The notes under the pieces were generated by a model that saw only the letters and a program-made list of their open reading frames with translations, had not been told where the DNA came from and made no database searches. 64,000 bases of DNA from Leptospira noumeaensis (GTDB lineage: Bacteria; Spirochaetota; Leptospiria; Leptospirales; Leptospiraceae): contig NZ_RQFK01000011.1 in the NCBI RefSeq assembly GCF_004770765.1, forward strand, positions 62,001-126,000, in the 5' to 3' direction. The translations under genes were made by a program, and so were the position numbers. This document shows positions 29,544 through 37,119 of the stretch, piece by piece; position 1 is the first letter of the stretch, and each line of letters begins with the position of its first letter.

Positions 29544-31706
29544 ATGTTTTCCAAACTCAAAAATGATCTTCCCGCAAGCCTAGTTGTCTTTTTAGTCGCA
29601 CTTCCTCTCTGTTTGGGGGTGGCTTTAGCAAGTGGGGCACCGCTACTTTCTGGGGTGATTTCAGGAGTGATCGGTGGGGTCATTGTTGGATTCTTAAGCC
29701 ACTCGAATACAAGTGTTAGTGGCCCGGCTGCTGGTCTTGTCACTTTGGTTTTAGCTGCCATTGCAGGACTCGGGGATTACCGAACCTTTCTCCTTGCTGT
29801 TTTTCTTGCGGGGTTCATCCAAATCGCAATCGGATTTTTACGCGGTGGATTTATCGCCAATTACATTCCTTCCAACGTAATCCAGGGTTTACTCGCATCC
29901 ATAGGAATCATCCTCATCCTCAAACAAATTCCCCATGCAGTAGGATTTGATGTGGATCCGGAAGAAGACTTTATTTTTTTCCAAAAAGATGGTGAGAACA
30001 CTTTCTCAGAACTTTTTAATATTATAAACTTTTTCTCATGGGGTGCCGTCGCCATTGCCATATCTTCTCTTATTTTAATGATTGGTTACGACAAATCCAA
30101 ATGGAAACCTTTAAAGTTTTTACCATCACCAGTGCTTGTCATCCTTCTTGGAGTTTTGATTAATGGAATCTTTCAAACCTTCTATCCTGGACTTTATCTT
30201 TCCGAAAAACATTTAGTATCAATACCTAATATAAAAAACTGGGAATCTGTATTTTTCTTTCCTAACTTTTCTGCAATTGCTGAAACCAAGGTTTGGTATT
30301 TTGCATTTACCATTGCTGCTTTTGCCACTTTGGAAACTTTATTAAACTTAGATGCAGTAGAAAGGATTGATCCCCACAAACGGCTTGCATCGCCAAACAG
30401 AGAACTGGTGGCACAAGGAGTAGGGAATTCTATATCTGGTTTGATTGGTGGTTTACCGATCACCTCAGTGATTGTCAGAAGTTCCGTAAATATTTATGCG
30501 GGAGCAGAAACCAAACTATCGACAATTTTTCACGGAATATTACTTTCACTGAGTGTCGTATTTTTTGGTTCTTTTTTAAACTTAATTCCACTTTCGTCTT
30601 TGGCAGTCATTCTGATTGTCACAGGATTTAAACTCACCAACCTCAATCTCTACCTTTCAATTTATAAAAAAGGATTTTATCAATTCCTTCCTTTTATTGC
30701 GACTATCGTTGCCATCATTTTTACAGATCTTCTAACAGGAGTCCTAATTGGTTTATCCATTAGTTTTATTTTTATCCTTAAAAATAACTACAAAAACCCG
30801 TTTATGGTGGAAACCGAAACTTTAAACATTGGCGAAACAGTTCGTATCGAACTTCCGAACCAAGTTTCCTTTTTGAACAAAGCCTCAATCAAAGATACAC
30901 TTTGGGCATTGCCAGAAAACTCAAAACTGATTGTGGACGCTTCCAATTGTAATTTCATTGACCACGATATTTTAGAAGTTTTGGAAGAATTTAAAACTGT
31001 CGTTTCTGTAGAGAAAAAAATCCAACTGAATTTAATCGGGCTAAAAGATTCTTATGAACTCAGCGATCAAGTTCAATTTGTGAATATCTTAGATAAAGAA
31101 GCCCAACAAAAACTCACACCAGATGAAATCTTAGATTTTCTAAAAAGAGGAAATGAACGATTCGTAAAAGGAAAATGGTCTGAAAAATATTTCAAACACC
31201 AAGTCAATGCTACTGCCTTTGGACAAAATCCGATCGCAGTTGTATTATCTTGTATTGATTCCAGAACCAGTCCTGAGATTATTTTTGATGCAGGGCTTGG
31301 GGACATCATTTCCATTCGTATCGCGGGAAATATTGTAAATGATGAAATTTTAGGAAGTTTAGAATTATCTTGTGATAAAATTGGAACCAAACTGGTTGTG
31401 GTTCTCGGTCATTCCAACTGTGGTGCTGTATCTAGTGCCATCTATGCACTTCGCGAAGGTAACATTGCAAGTGTGACTAAAAAAATCCAAAAAGCCATCG
31501 ATGAGTCTGAAAAAATCATTCAACCCATCCAAAAAGAAAATGAACATATTTTCAATCATGTAGTGAAAGCCAATGTGAAAAATTCCATTGAAGAAATTTT
31601 GGCAAAAAGTCCTTACCTTTCTGAAAAAGTAAAAACGAAAGAAATCAAAATTGTTGCCGGATTTTATGATACATCTTTAGGAGAAGTTCAGTTTTTCGAA
31701 ACTTAA
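29544..31706 (+). CDS. SulP-type anion transporter fused to STAS and beta-carbonic anhydrase
   Basis: 720 residues in three parts. Residues 1-410: a SulP membrane domain (LPASLVVFLVALPLCLGVALASGAP, SVSGPAAGL, GGLPITSVIVRSSVN). About 425-505: a STAS-like domain (KLIVDASNCNFIDHDILEVLEEF). About 525-720: a beta-carbonic anhydrase with zinc/active residues Cys570, Asp572, Arg574 (CIDSR) and His623, Cys626 (HSNCGA). The likely job is bicarbonate uptake coupled to CO2/bicarbonate interconversion at the inner membrane. Sulfate transport cannot be excluded. Monocistronic. Confidence 0.92.
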   Translation: MFSKLKNDLPASLVVFLVALPLCLGVALASGAPLLSGVISGVIGGVIVGFLSHSNTSVSGPAAGLVTLVLAAIAGLGDYRTFLLAVFLAGFIQIAIGFLRGGFIANYIPSNVIQGLLASIGIILILKQIPHAVGFDVDPEEDFIFFQKDGENTFSELFNIINFFSWGAVAIAISSLILMIGYDKSKWKPLKFLPSPVLVILLGVLINGIFQTFYPGLYLSEKHLVSIPNIKNWESVFFFPNFSAIAETKVWYFAFTIAAFATLETLLNLDAVERIDPHKRLASPNRELVAQGVGNSISGLIGGLPITSVIVRSSVNIYAGAETKLSTIFHGILLSLSVVFFGSFLNLIPLSSLAVILIVTGFKLTNLNLYLSIYKKGFYQFLPFIATIVAIIFTDLLTGVLIGLSISFIFILKNNYKNPFMVETETLNIGETVRIELPNQVSFLNKASIKDTLWALPENSKLIVDASNCNFIDHDILEVLEEFKTVVSVEKKIQLNLIGLKDSYELSDQVQFVNILDKEAQQKLTPDEILDFLKRGNERFVKGKWSEKYFKHQVNATAFGQNPIAVVLSCIDSRTSPEIIFDAGLGDIISIRIAGNIVNDEILGSLELSCDKIGTKLVVVLGHSNCGAVSSAIYALREGNIASVTKKIQKAIDESEKIIQPIQKENEHIFNHVVKANVKNSIEEILAKSPYLSEKVKTKEIKIVAGFYDTSLGEVQFFET

Positions 31707-31743
31707 AAAAAAATAGCAGAAACCATCTTGTCTAAACCGTGAG

Positions 31744-31785
31744 AATAAAGGCTAAAGTGTCTCAAAAGATTCTAAAGCCTTTATT
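31744..31785 (+). terminator. Hairpin between the SulP fusion gene and the convergent DoxX gene
   Basis: AATAAAGGCT and AGCCTTTATT form a 10-bp stem around a 22-base loop. It lies between two converging genes. The flanks are not strongly T-rich, so efficiency is uncertain. Confidence 0.45.
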
Positions 31786-31802
31786 GGTAAGCAGTTATTT
31801 GC

Positions 31803-32186
31803 CTATTTATTTACAGGAACAAACAGTGGTTTGTAGACATTCCAATTCACATAAGCAAGAAAAGCATTTGCCACAACTACAAAAATCCCCACAGGAATTC
31901 CTTCTGGAGCAATGGTTAGGTGGACAAACAAAATATTAATGGCAATGGGAGCAATGACAATCGAAGCCAGTGGGACAAATCTTCCCGAAAGGAATGCAAT
32001 CGCAACCACAAGTTCAGTCACTTTAATGAGAGTCATTAAGTAACCTGAAGCTTTGATCCCGTCATTAAATATCTTTAAATCTCCGGTAGTTTCTGGCTGC
32101 GGAACCAAGTTAAAGAGGACTACAACCGAAGAAAATAGGAATAATGCACCAAGCAAAATCCTAACAATTAAATAAGCAATTTTCAT
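31803..32186 (-). CDS. DoxX-like four-helix membrane protein
   Basis: 127 residues from the ATG at 32186, chosen for the AAGGAAA site ahead of it (an upstream start would add 18 charged residues). Four hydrophobic helices: AYLIVRILLGALFLFSSVVVL, GYLMTLIKVTELVVAIAFLSG, LASIVIAPIAINILFVHL and VGIFVVVANAFLAYVN, with the DoxX-type K-x-x-E in the second. Relatives act in redox or detoxification complexes; here it stands alone. Confidence 0.75.
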   Translation of the reverse strand: MKIAYLIVRILLGALFLFSSVVVLFNLVPQPETTGDLKIFNDGIKASGYLMTLIKVTELVVAIAFLSGRFVPLASIVIAPIAINILFVHLTIAPEGIPVGIFVVVANAFLAYVNWNVYKPLFVPVNK

Positions 32187-32401
32187 ACCATTTTCCTTAA
32201 AATACGCGTATTTCCGATCTAGAATTTTCTTAAGAACCATCCCAGATTTCGAGAATTATATAGCTGGTAACTAGAAAGTCACTTCGTTTTCAGAAAAATG
32301 ATTCTGATTGAAAGTACAAATTGGTCATAAATCTAGGATTTTTACCGAACCCATTTGCAATAAACTTATTGTTTGGTGGCATTAATCAATAGGTCGCACT
32401 T

Positions 32402-32986
32402 ATGAAATTCTTCATCATCTCAATATTTAGTTTTGCCATTTTGTTTTCCAATTGTTTGGCATCCTCCCAACAAGCAAGAAATCCTGAAAAAGAGAATTCA
32501 GAAAAATCACTACAACTTCAATATGCGGAAGAACTGGAAACCAAAGTCCTCAAAGTGGGTCCCACACAAGAAATTACGATCGGACAATTAGCACTCAAAT
32601 CTTTCTCGAATACAAGTTCTAAACTTTTTTCAATCAATTCACTTTCACCGCTAAAAACCAATGATCCGATCGAACCGGGAGTGATTGTTCTACGAAAAGT
32701 ACAAGTTGATAGAGCTTTAGAATTTGAAGAAGGAACCACAAAATTTCGCCAAGCCACCTTTGCCTCTATCGTCGAATTTTTGGTGGTCGATCCGGAGGGA
32801 AATCAAAAGCGAATTTTAGGCCACTCGGAACAAATCATATCAAGAACCATTCCTTTCAGTGCAGAAGATACCGAGTCAAAGGAAAAGATCGCAACGAGCA
32901 TCCAATCTGCCATCGAAGAAGGATTGATTCAAATTGTTTCTTTGAAAGATTTTCAATCGGTTTATCGAAGTCATAAAAATCTCTGA
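32402..32986 (+). CDS. Putative lipoprotein of unknown function
   Basis: 194 residues. Signal segment MKFFIISIFSFAILFSNC ends at a lipobox Cys, followed by a low-complexity linker rich in Ser, Gln and Glu. The remaining domain has no recognisable motif. A short monocistronic unit bounded by the DoxX gene and the intergenic stretch 32987-33155. Confidence 0.7.
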   Translation: MKFFIISIFSFAILFSNCLASSQQARNPEKENSEKSLQLQYAEELETKVLKVGPTQEITIGQLALKSFSNTSSKLFSINSLSPLKTNDPIEPGVIVLRKVQVDRALEFEEGTTKFRQATFASIVEFLVVDPEGNQKRILGHSEQIISRTIPFSAEDTESKEKIATSIQSAIEEGLIQIVSLKDFQSVYRSHKNL

Positions 32987-33056
32987 CAGACCTATATAGA
33001 AACAAAACTGTAAAGGATGTACGAGTACACTCAAAAAACCCCCATACCTAATGCGA

Positions 33057-33072
33057 CATAATACTAATTATG
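33057..33072. repeat. Small inverted repeat in an intergenic stretch
   Basis: CATAAT-ACTA-ATTATG. The preceding bases (33051-33059) are ATGCGACAT, identical to the sequence at the left edge of the cassette-like unit at 40.9 kb. Otherwise I see no gene in 32987-33155. Confidence 0.3.
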
Positions 33073-33155
33073 GGAAGTAACTCAATGCATCACGTAATTA
33101 TCTACAAAGAAACACGAGTCGTTGCATATTGATTTGGTCCGGTGAGCTGTTCTTC

Positions 33156-33356
33156 TTATACTTCCGAATTAAATGAGTAAACATTTTTCTTCCAAAGGTC
33201 AAAAGTAACTTTCCCATTGATTGCAAGAAGAAGACTTAGAATGGCAGCAGCACTAAGACATCCAGATAACGATTCTCGATGAAACATCCTATAAATGGCT
33301 GCAGAAAAACTGATAGATAGAAGAATCAAATTTAACACGGAAATCGAAGAATACAA
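33156..33356 (-). CDS. Small membrane protein with two helices
   Basis: 66 residues from a TTG at 33356, four bases after the SRPBCC stop, with AGGAAA as ribosome site, so it is very likely the third gene of the ArsR-SRPBCC unit. Two hydrophobic stretches (VLNLILLSISFSAAIY and SAAAILSLLLAINGKV) predict an inner-membrane hairpin. Function not recognised. Confidence 0.55.
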   Translation of the reverse strand: MYSSISVLNLILLSISFSAAIYRMFHRESLSGCLSAAAILSLLLAINGKVTFDLWKKNVYSFNSEV

Positions 33357-33360
33357 TTTC

Positions 33361-33843
33361 CTACCGAATTCTATCCAAATACTTAGCTAAATTTCCGACA
33401 TGTTGTTTTCCACCTTCAATAGCACCATATTTGGCATTAACTCTTTCTAACTCTTGTTTGCTGGAAAAAATCTGTTCCATGATGAGATTAGTTCCTTCAC
33501 CCGAAGACTCAAAAATAATTCTGGATTGGAAATTTACGTCTTCATCTCCTTCGCCATCCCCAATATGTTTGTAAGAAATGAGTTTCGGTTTTTTGATTTC
33601 AATAAACTGGATTTTGTTTTTGTAATCATGACCGTCTGGGCCGTGCATAACAAATTCCCAAATTCCACCGTCGGAAAAATCTAAACTTTTAATCGTTAAG
33701 GTAAATCCATCCGGTCCCCACCATTCAGAAAGGTGTTCAGGTTTTGACCAAACTTCGAAAAGCAAATTGGCATCTACATCAAAGTATCGTTTATAAGTAA
33801 CTTTATTATTCTCGATGATTGTCTCTGTATTTTTATTGATCAT
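33361..33843 (-). CDS. SRPBCC / AHSA1-domain protein
   Basis: 160 residues of the START-like AHSA1 group: [34 protein letters not shown] at the N terminus, [13 protein letters not shown] in the middle, and a C-terminal helix ending [10 protein letters not shown]. Such proteins bind hydrophobic ligands or act as Hsp90 co-factors; in this arrangement they are usually controlled by the adjacent ArsR repressor. It overlaps that gene by 11 bp. Confidence 0.88.
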   Translation of the reverse strand: MINKNTETIIENNKVTYKRYFDVDANLLFEVWSKPEHLSEWWGPDGFTLTIKSLDFSDGGIWEFVMHGPDGHDYKNKIQFIEIKKPKLISYKHIGDGEGDEDVNFQSRIIFESSGEGTNLIMEQIFSSKQELERVNAKYGAIEGGKQHVGNLAKYLDRIR

Positions 33844-34159
33844 TTGATCTCTCCGTTTTTAATTTCATTACATATCTGTCTAAATGATCCAAACGTTTCA
33901 CCCAAAGGTTTTTGATTTCTAATATCCAATCTTCCATTTCCTTTATCCCTTTTTGGTCGAGGCTATAAATGCGTCGTTGTGCATCCTTTTTCATCTGGAG
34001 GATATTTGCTTCTTTTAACAACTTTAGGTGTTGCGAAATGGCGGGTGGACTCATCTGAAAATTTTGGCTGATTTCAGTGGAGGTTAATTCCCCATTTTTT
34101 GCCACAAGCCTGACAATGTCCCTTCTTGTATCATCTGCCAAAACAGCAAAAGCATTCAT
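33833..34159 (-). CDS. ArsR-family winged-helix repressor
   Basis: 108 residues. The winged helix reads [60 protein letters not shown]. It lacks the metal-binding Cys pair of arsenic or cadmium sensors, so it belongs to the group paired with SRPBCC genes. It probably represses its own operon through the palindromes at 34181-34206. Confidence 0.9.
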   Translation of the reverse strand: MNAFAVLADDTRRDIVRLVAKNGELTSTEISQNFQMSPPAISQHLKLLKEANILQMKKDAQRRIYSLDQKGIKEMEDWILEIKNLWVKRLDHLDRYVMKLKTERSNDQ

Positions 34160-34180
34160 ATGAGAATAACTAAGAATATG

Positions 34181-34206
34181 CTTAATTAAGTCAATACTTA
34201 ATTAAT
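34181..34206 (-). promoter_or_regulatory. Putative ArsR operator and promoter
   Basis: Two copies of CTTAATTAA(G/T), 16 bp apart, starting 22 bases upstream of the repressor gene. On the minus strand TTGACT lies between them, giving a reasonable -35. The arrangement fits autorepression. Inferred from sequence only. Confidence 0.5.
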
Positions 34207-34369
34207 GATTTGATATGATTCTAATTAAAAAACACGGTTTCCTTTTTTATCACATTTATGTTTTTTTTATTGCAAACGTTTTTTAATCCGGTGTCATTCT
34301 CTCCATTGAGGGAATTCGGAACAATGTTCTTAATAGAAAGTTTCTAGAATTTCACGAATGAGGAAACAG

Positions 34370-35836
34370 ATGACAACAGCAATACTTAGAAATCCGTCCG
34401 TTGTGGTGATCGGTGCTGGGATGACTGGTATCCTTCTTGCCATTGAATTGGAAAAAGCAGGGATCACAGACATTACGATTTTAGAGAAAAAAAATGATCT
34501 TGGAGGGACTTGGAGAGAAAACACCTACCCTGGTGTGGCCTGCGACATCCCTGCTCATATGTACACTTATAGTTTTGAGCCTAACCCAGAATGGAGCCAT
34601 CGTTTTGCCCATGGAGATGAAATCCAAGCCTACTTCAAACATGTGAGTGAAAAATACAAGGTCACACCCAAAATTCATTTTAATGAAGCCGTTTCGGAAG
34701 CATCGTATAACAATGGAAAGTGGACAACAAAAACAAACCAGGGAAAAACTTACTTATCCGATTTTCTGATTTCTGCCACAGGGATTTTGCACCACCCAGC
34801 ACGCCCAAACATACCAGGACTCGATTCCTTTCAAGGGAATTGTTTTCATACTGCCGAATGGGATCATTCAGTTGAATTAAAAGGAAAACGAATTGGAATC
34901 ATTGGAACGGGATCCACTGCCGCCCAAGTCATCCCCGAGATGATCAAAGTAGGTAAAAAAGTTTCGGTTTTCCAAAGAACTCCACAGTGGATTGTGAAAG
35001 TTCCTGATACCAATTATACAGAAAAGGACAAAGAACGTTGGAGAAAAGATAGTAATATTCTCAAAAAATTTCACAAGTGGTACACTTTTGCTGTAGAACA
35101 AACATTTTCAAAAGCGGTCATCGGAAAAAAAATTCCCCACTTACTCATGAGTTTTCTATGTAAAAGAAATTTAAAAAACTCCATCAAAGATCCAGTCCTT
35201 CGTGCCAAACTAACACCTAACTACCGAGTGGGATGCAAACGTGTCATAGTGAATGGAACCTTCTATGAGGCCATCCAAAAACCAAATGCTGACTTAGTCA
35301 CAGAGGGAATCGAAAAAATCACGGAAAAAGGAGTGGTTACTAAAGATGGAAAATTACATGAACTAGATGTTCTCATCCTTGCGACAGGATTTCATCCTTT
35401 TAACTTTATGCGTCCAATGAACCTAACCGGAAAAGATGGTGTCTCCATTGAAACTGTTTGGAAGAAAAAAGTCCAAGCCTACAGGTCTCTCTTCATTCCG
35501 CATTTTCCAAACTTTGTGCTCATGCTTGGGCCAAACACTCCAATTGGAAACTTTTCGGTCATTGCGATGAGTGAAGTCCAAACCAAATACGTTTTGAAGA
35601 TCATCCAAGATTGGCGAAAAAAGAAATTTGATTCCATTGAAACCACAGAAGATGCTCTGAAACAATTTGCTGCTTACCTTAAAAAAGGAATGGGAAATAC
35701 CGTCTGGCTCGGTGGGTGTCAGAGTTGGTATTTGGATCCAGATGGTGACCCTGCCATGTGGCCTTACACCTGGAGTCGTTGGGAAAAGGAAATGAAAACT
35801 CCTGATTACAAAGACTTTGAATTGAATTCTTTCTAA
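34370..35836 (+). CDS. Flavin-dependent Baeyer-Villiger-type monooxygenase
   Basis: 488 residues from the ATG at 34370, chosen over one 12 bases upstream because AGGAAACAG fits as its ribosome site. FAD fold VVVIGAGMTGILLAIELEKAG, the Baeyer-Villiger fingerprint FQGNCFHTAEWD (F-x-G-x3-H-x3-W-D) near 150, the NADPH fold IGIIGTGSTAAQV and ATGFHPF near the C terminus. It would insert oxygen next to a ketone or oxidise a heteroatom using NADPH and O2. The substrate is unknown. Ends at a strong terminator. Confidence 0.92.
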   Translation: MTTAILRNPSVVVIGAGMTGILLAIELEKAGITDITILEKKNDLGGTWRENTYPGVACDIPAHMYTYSFEPNPEWSHRFAHGDEIQAYFKHVSEKYKVTPKIHFNEAVSEASYNNGKWTTKTNQGKTYLSDFLISATGILHHPARPNIPGLDSFQGNCFHTAEWDHSVELKGKRIGIIGTGSTAAQVIPEMIKVGKKVSVFQRTPQWIVKVPDTNYTEKDKERWRKDSNILKKFHKWYTFAVEQTFSKAVIGKKIPHLLMSFLCKRNLKNSIKDPVLRAKLTPNYRVGCKRVIVNGTFYEAIQKPNADLVTEGIEKITEKGVVTKDGKLHELDVLILATGFHPFNFMRPMNLTGKDGVSIETVWKKKVQAYRSLFIPHFPNFVLMLGPNTPIGNFSVIAMSEVQTKYVLKIIQDWRKKKFDSIETTEDALKQFAAYLKKGMGNTVWLGGCQSWYLDPDGDPAMWPYTWSRWEKEMKTPDYKDFELNSF

Positions 35837-35865
35837 CTTTTTTAGAATCCTAAACAACATTTTTT

Positions 35866-35900
35866 GCCGGTATCGCAGATTCTGCTACCGGCTTTTTTTT
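35866..35900 (+). terminator. Rho-independent terminator of the monooxygenase gene
   Basis: GCCGGTA-TC-GCAG-ATT-CTGC-TACCGGC followed by eight T. Strong stem with T tract 30 bases past the stop. Confidence 0.92.
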
Positions 35901-35990
35901 ATACTCATCCAATATCTTTTGTTTTAAGAAATACTTTTTATTTCCATGTGCCCCTGCCATTCCATTGAATCACTGCACTGGATTCTTTCC

Positions 35991-36053
35991 GCAGGTCCCG
36001 CTCTCCGTTCCAATCTTTGCTTTCGCAAAGGATTTCCACTGCGATCGGTGGCG
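35991..36053 (-). repeat. GC-rich structured intergenic element
   Basis: Between the terminator at 35900 and the L,D-transpeptidase stop at 36067, a GC-richer stretch contains a perfect hairpin. On the minus strand it is CTTTGC-GAAA-GCAAAG (36015-36030) with a GNRA tetraloop, flanked by GCAGTGGAAATC and ATTGGAACGGAGAGCGGGAC. From memory, similar GGAAAG...GCGGGACC strings recur between genes of Leptospira and Bacteroidetes, so I read it as a dispersed repeat or small structured RNA 3' to the transpeptidase gene. No second copy was found in this window. Confidence 0.45.
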
Positions 36054-36066
36054 TAAAATTCCATCC

Positions 36067-36804
36067 TCATTCCAAAATTTGGATTACAAAACTTGGGTGT
36101 TTATTCCCATCTAACTTGGATACAATGGTTTCTAATATTTCTTTAGAAACTCCTACACATCCAGAAGTTGGTTTTTCTTCATTCCATGGATGTAAAAAAA
36201 TCATACTTCCTAAACCAGGGATCGGCGGATTTGTATTGTGTTCGATCACAATAAACAATTCATAAATACTAGAATCCCAAAGAGAAACAGCACCCTTTTC
36301 TTTCTGTTTTAGGAATTGATTATAGTTTTTGGAAGTAGAGAGATCCGTCCAATAGTGATTTTTAAGAATTTTTGTATATTCTAAACTTCGAACTTCCTTG
36401 TTTCTTTTACCAAAGATTCTTTGGATTGGAAAAACACCTGTTGGTGTGTGCCCATCCCCTTCTCGTTTCTCTTCTCCCATTACCATTCCCTTTTTGCCTA
36501 GTCGCACAGGGAGATTTTCGAAAACAACCTTCCATTCCCCTTCCTCGACACTGTAAAAATGTAAATTTCCCTGAGTTTCTCCAGCACTTGCGGTGATGAA
36601 GAGGATTTGTTCGGAGTCGGTAAGATGAGTTTTGGGATTTGATGTACTGGCGAAAGCAACGGGAGCGGCTTTTAAAATTGAGGTAAAACTATAGAAAATG
36701 ATAAAAAAACAGATTGAAATGCGGGAAATTGGTGAAATTCTAAGGGATATAACTAAGATTTCAGGGATTTTTGGGGGAAGATTTTGTGGATTGAAGGATT
36801 TCAA
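36067..36804 (-). CDS. L,D-transpeptidase (YkuD-family) protein
   Basis: 245 residues. The catalytic region is SGCVGVS in FLHPWNEEKPTSGCVGVS, with an upstream His in IVIEHN, and REGDGHTPTGVFPI is also typical of YkuD domains. Such enzymes cross-link peptidoglycan stems or attach lipoproteins. A hydrophobic stretch (ISICFFIIFYSFTSIL) after about 30 residues should export it. The start is uncertain: 36804 is TTG with no clear ribosome site, and no ATG or GTG lies before the hydrophobic segment. Confidence 0.83.
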   Translation of the reverse strand: MKSFNPQNLPPKIPEILVISLRISPISRISICFFIIFYSFTSILKAAPVAFASTSNPKTHLTDSEQILFITASAGETQGNLHFYSVEEGEWKVVFENLPVRLGKKGMVMGEEKREGDGHTPTGVFPIQRIFGKRNKEVRSLEYTKILKNHYWTDLSTSKNYNQFLKQKEKGAVSLWDSSIYELFIVIEHNTNPPIPGLGSMIFLHPWNEEKPTSGCVGVSKEILETIVSKLDGNKHPSFVIQILE

Positions 36805-36822
36805 AACGCAAAAAACATCCGA

Positions 36823-36898
<76 letters not shown>

Positions 36899-36915
36899 AT
36901 CTCGAATCTCTGACC

Positions 36916-36943
36916 ATGCTACGTAGGAAGGTCGCTAGGTCAA
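36916..36943 (-). promoter_or_regulatory. Promoter of tRNA-Asn
   Basis: On the minus strand TTGACC (36938-36943), 16 bases, TAGCAT (36916-36921), ending 17 bases before the mature tRNA 5' end. Both hexamers are close to sigma-70 consensus. The region 36912-36933 is also an imperfect 22-bp palindrome centred on CTACGTAG. Confidence 0.6.
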
Positions 36944-37119
36944 TGAAAAAAAATATTATGACTCAAAAGAAATTTTGAAAAAATTCTAAGAATCGAGGGA
37001 ACCTTAATAGAAAAAATAGATGTTTCCAACTAAAGATACCTTCATTGTGACATAATCCTCTCCGCTCCTGGTAGGGGAAAAAAATAGAAATTGTATATGT
37101 TGTTGTAGATGGGGTCTGC

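Noticed and set aside
36912..36933. Imperfect 22-bp palindrome GACC...CTACGTAG...GGTC upstream of tRNA-Asn
   Set aside because: Four mismatched positions, and it is explained by overlap with the tRNA promoter -10; not enough for an operator call.
36944..37119. Possible cobalamin riboswitch before the B12-dependent nrdJ
   Set aside because: No B12-box-like sequence or convincing multi-helix fold seen; only AT-rich promoter-like sequence.
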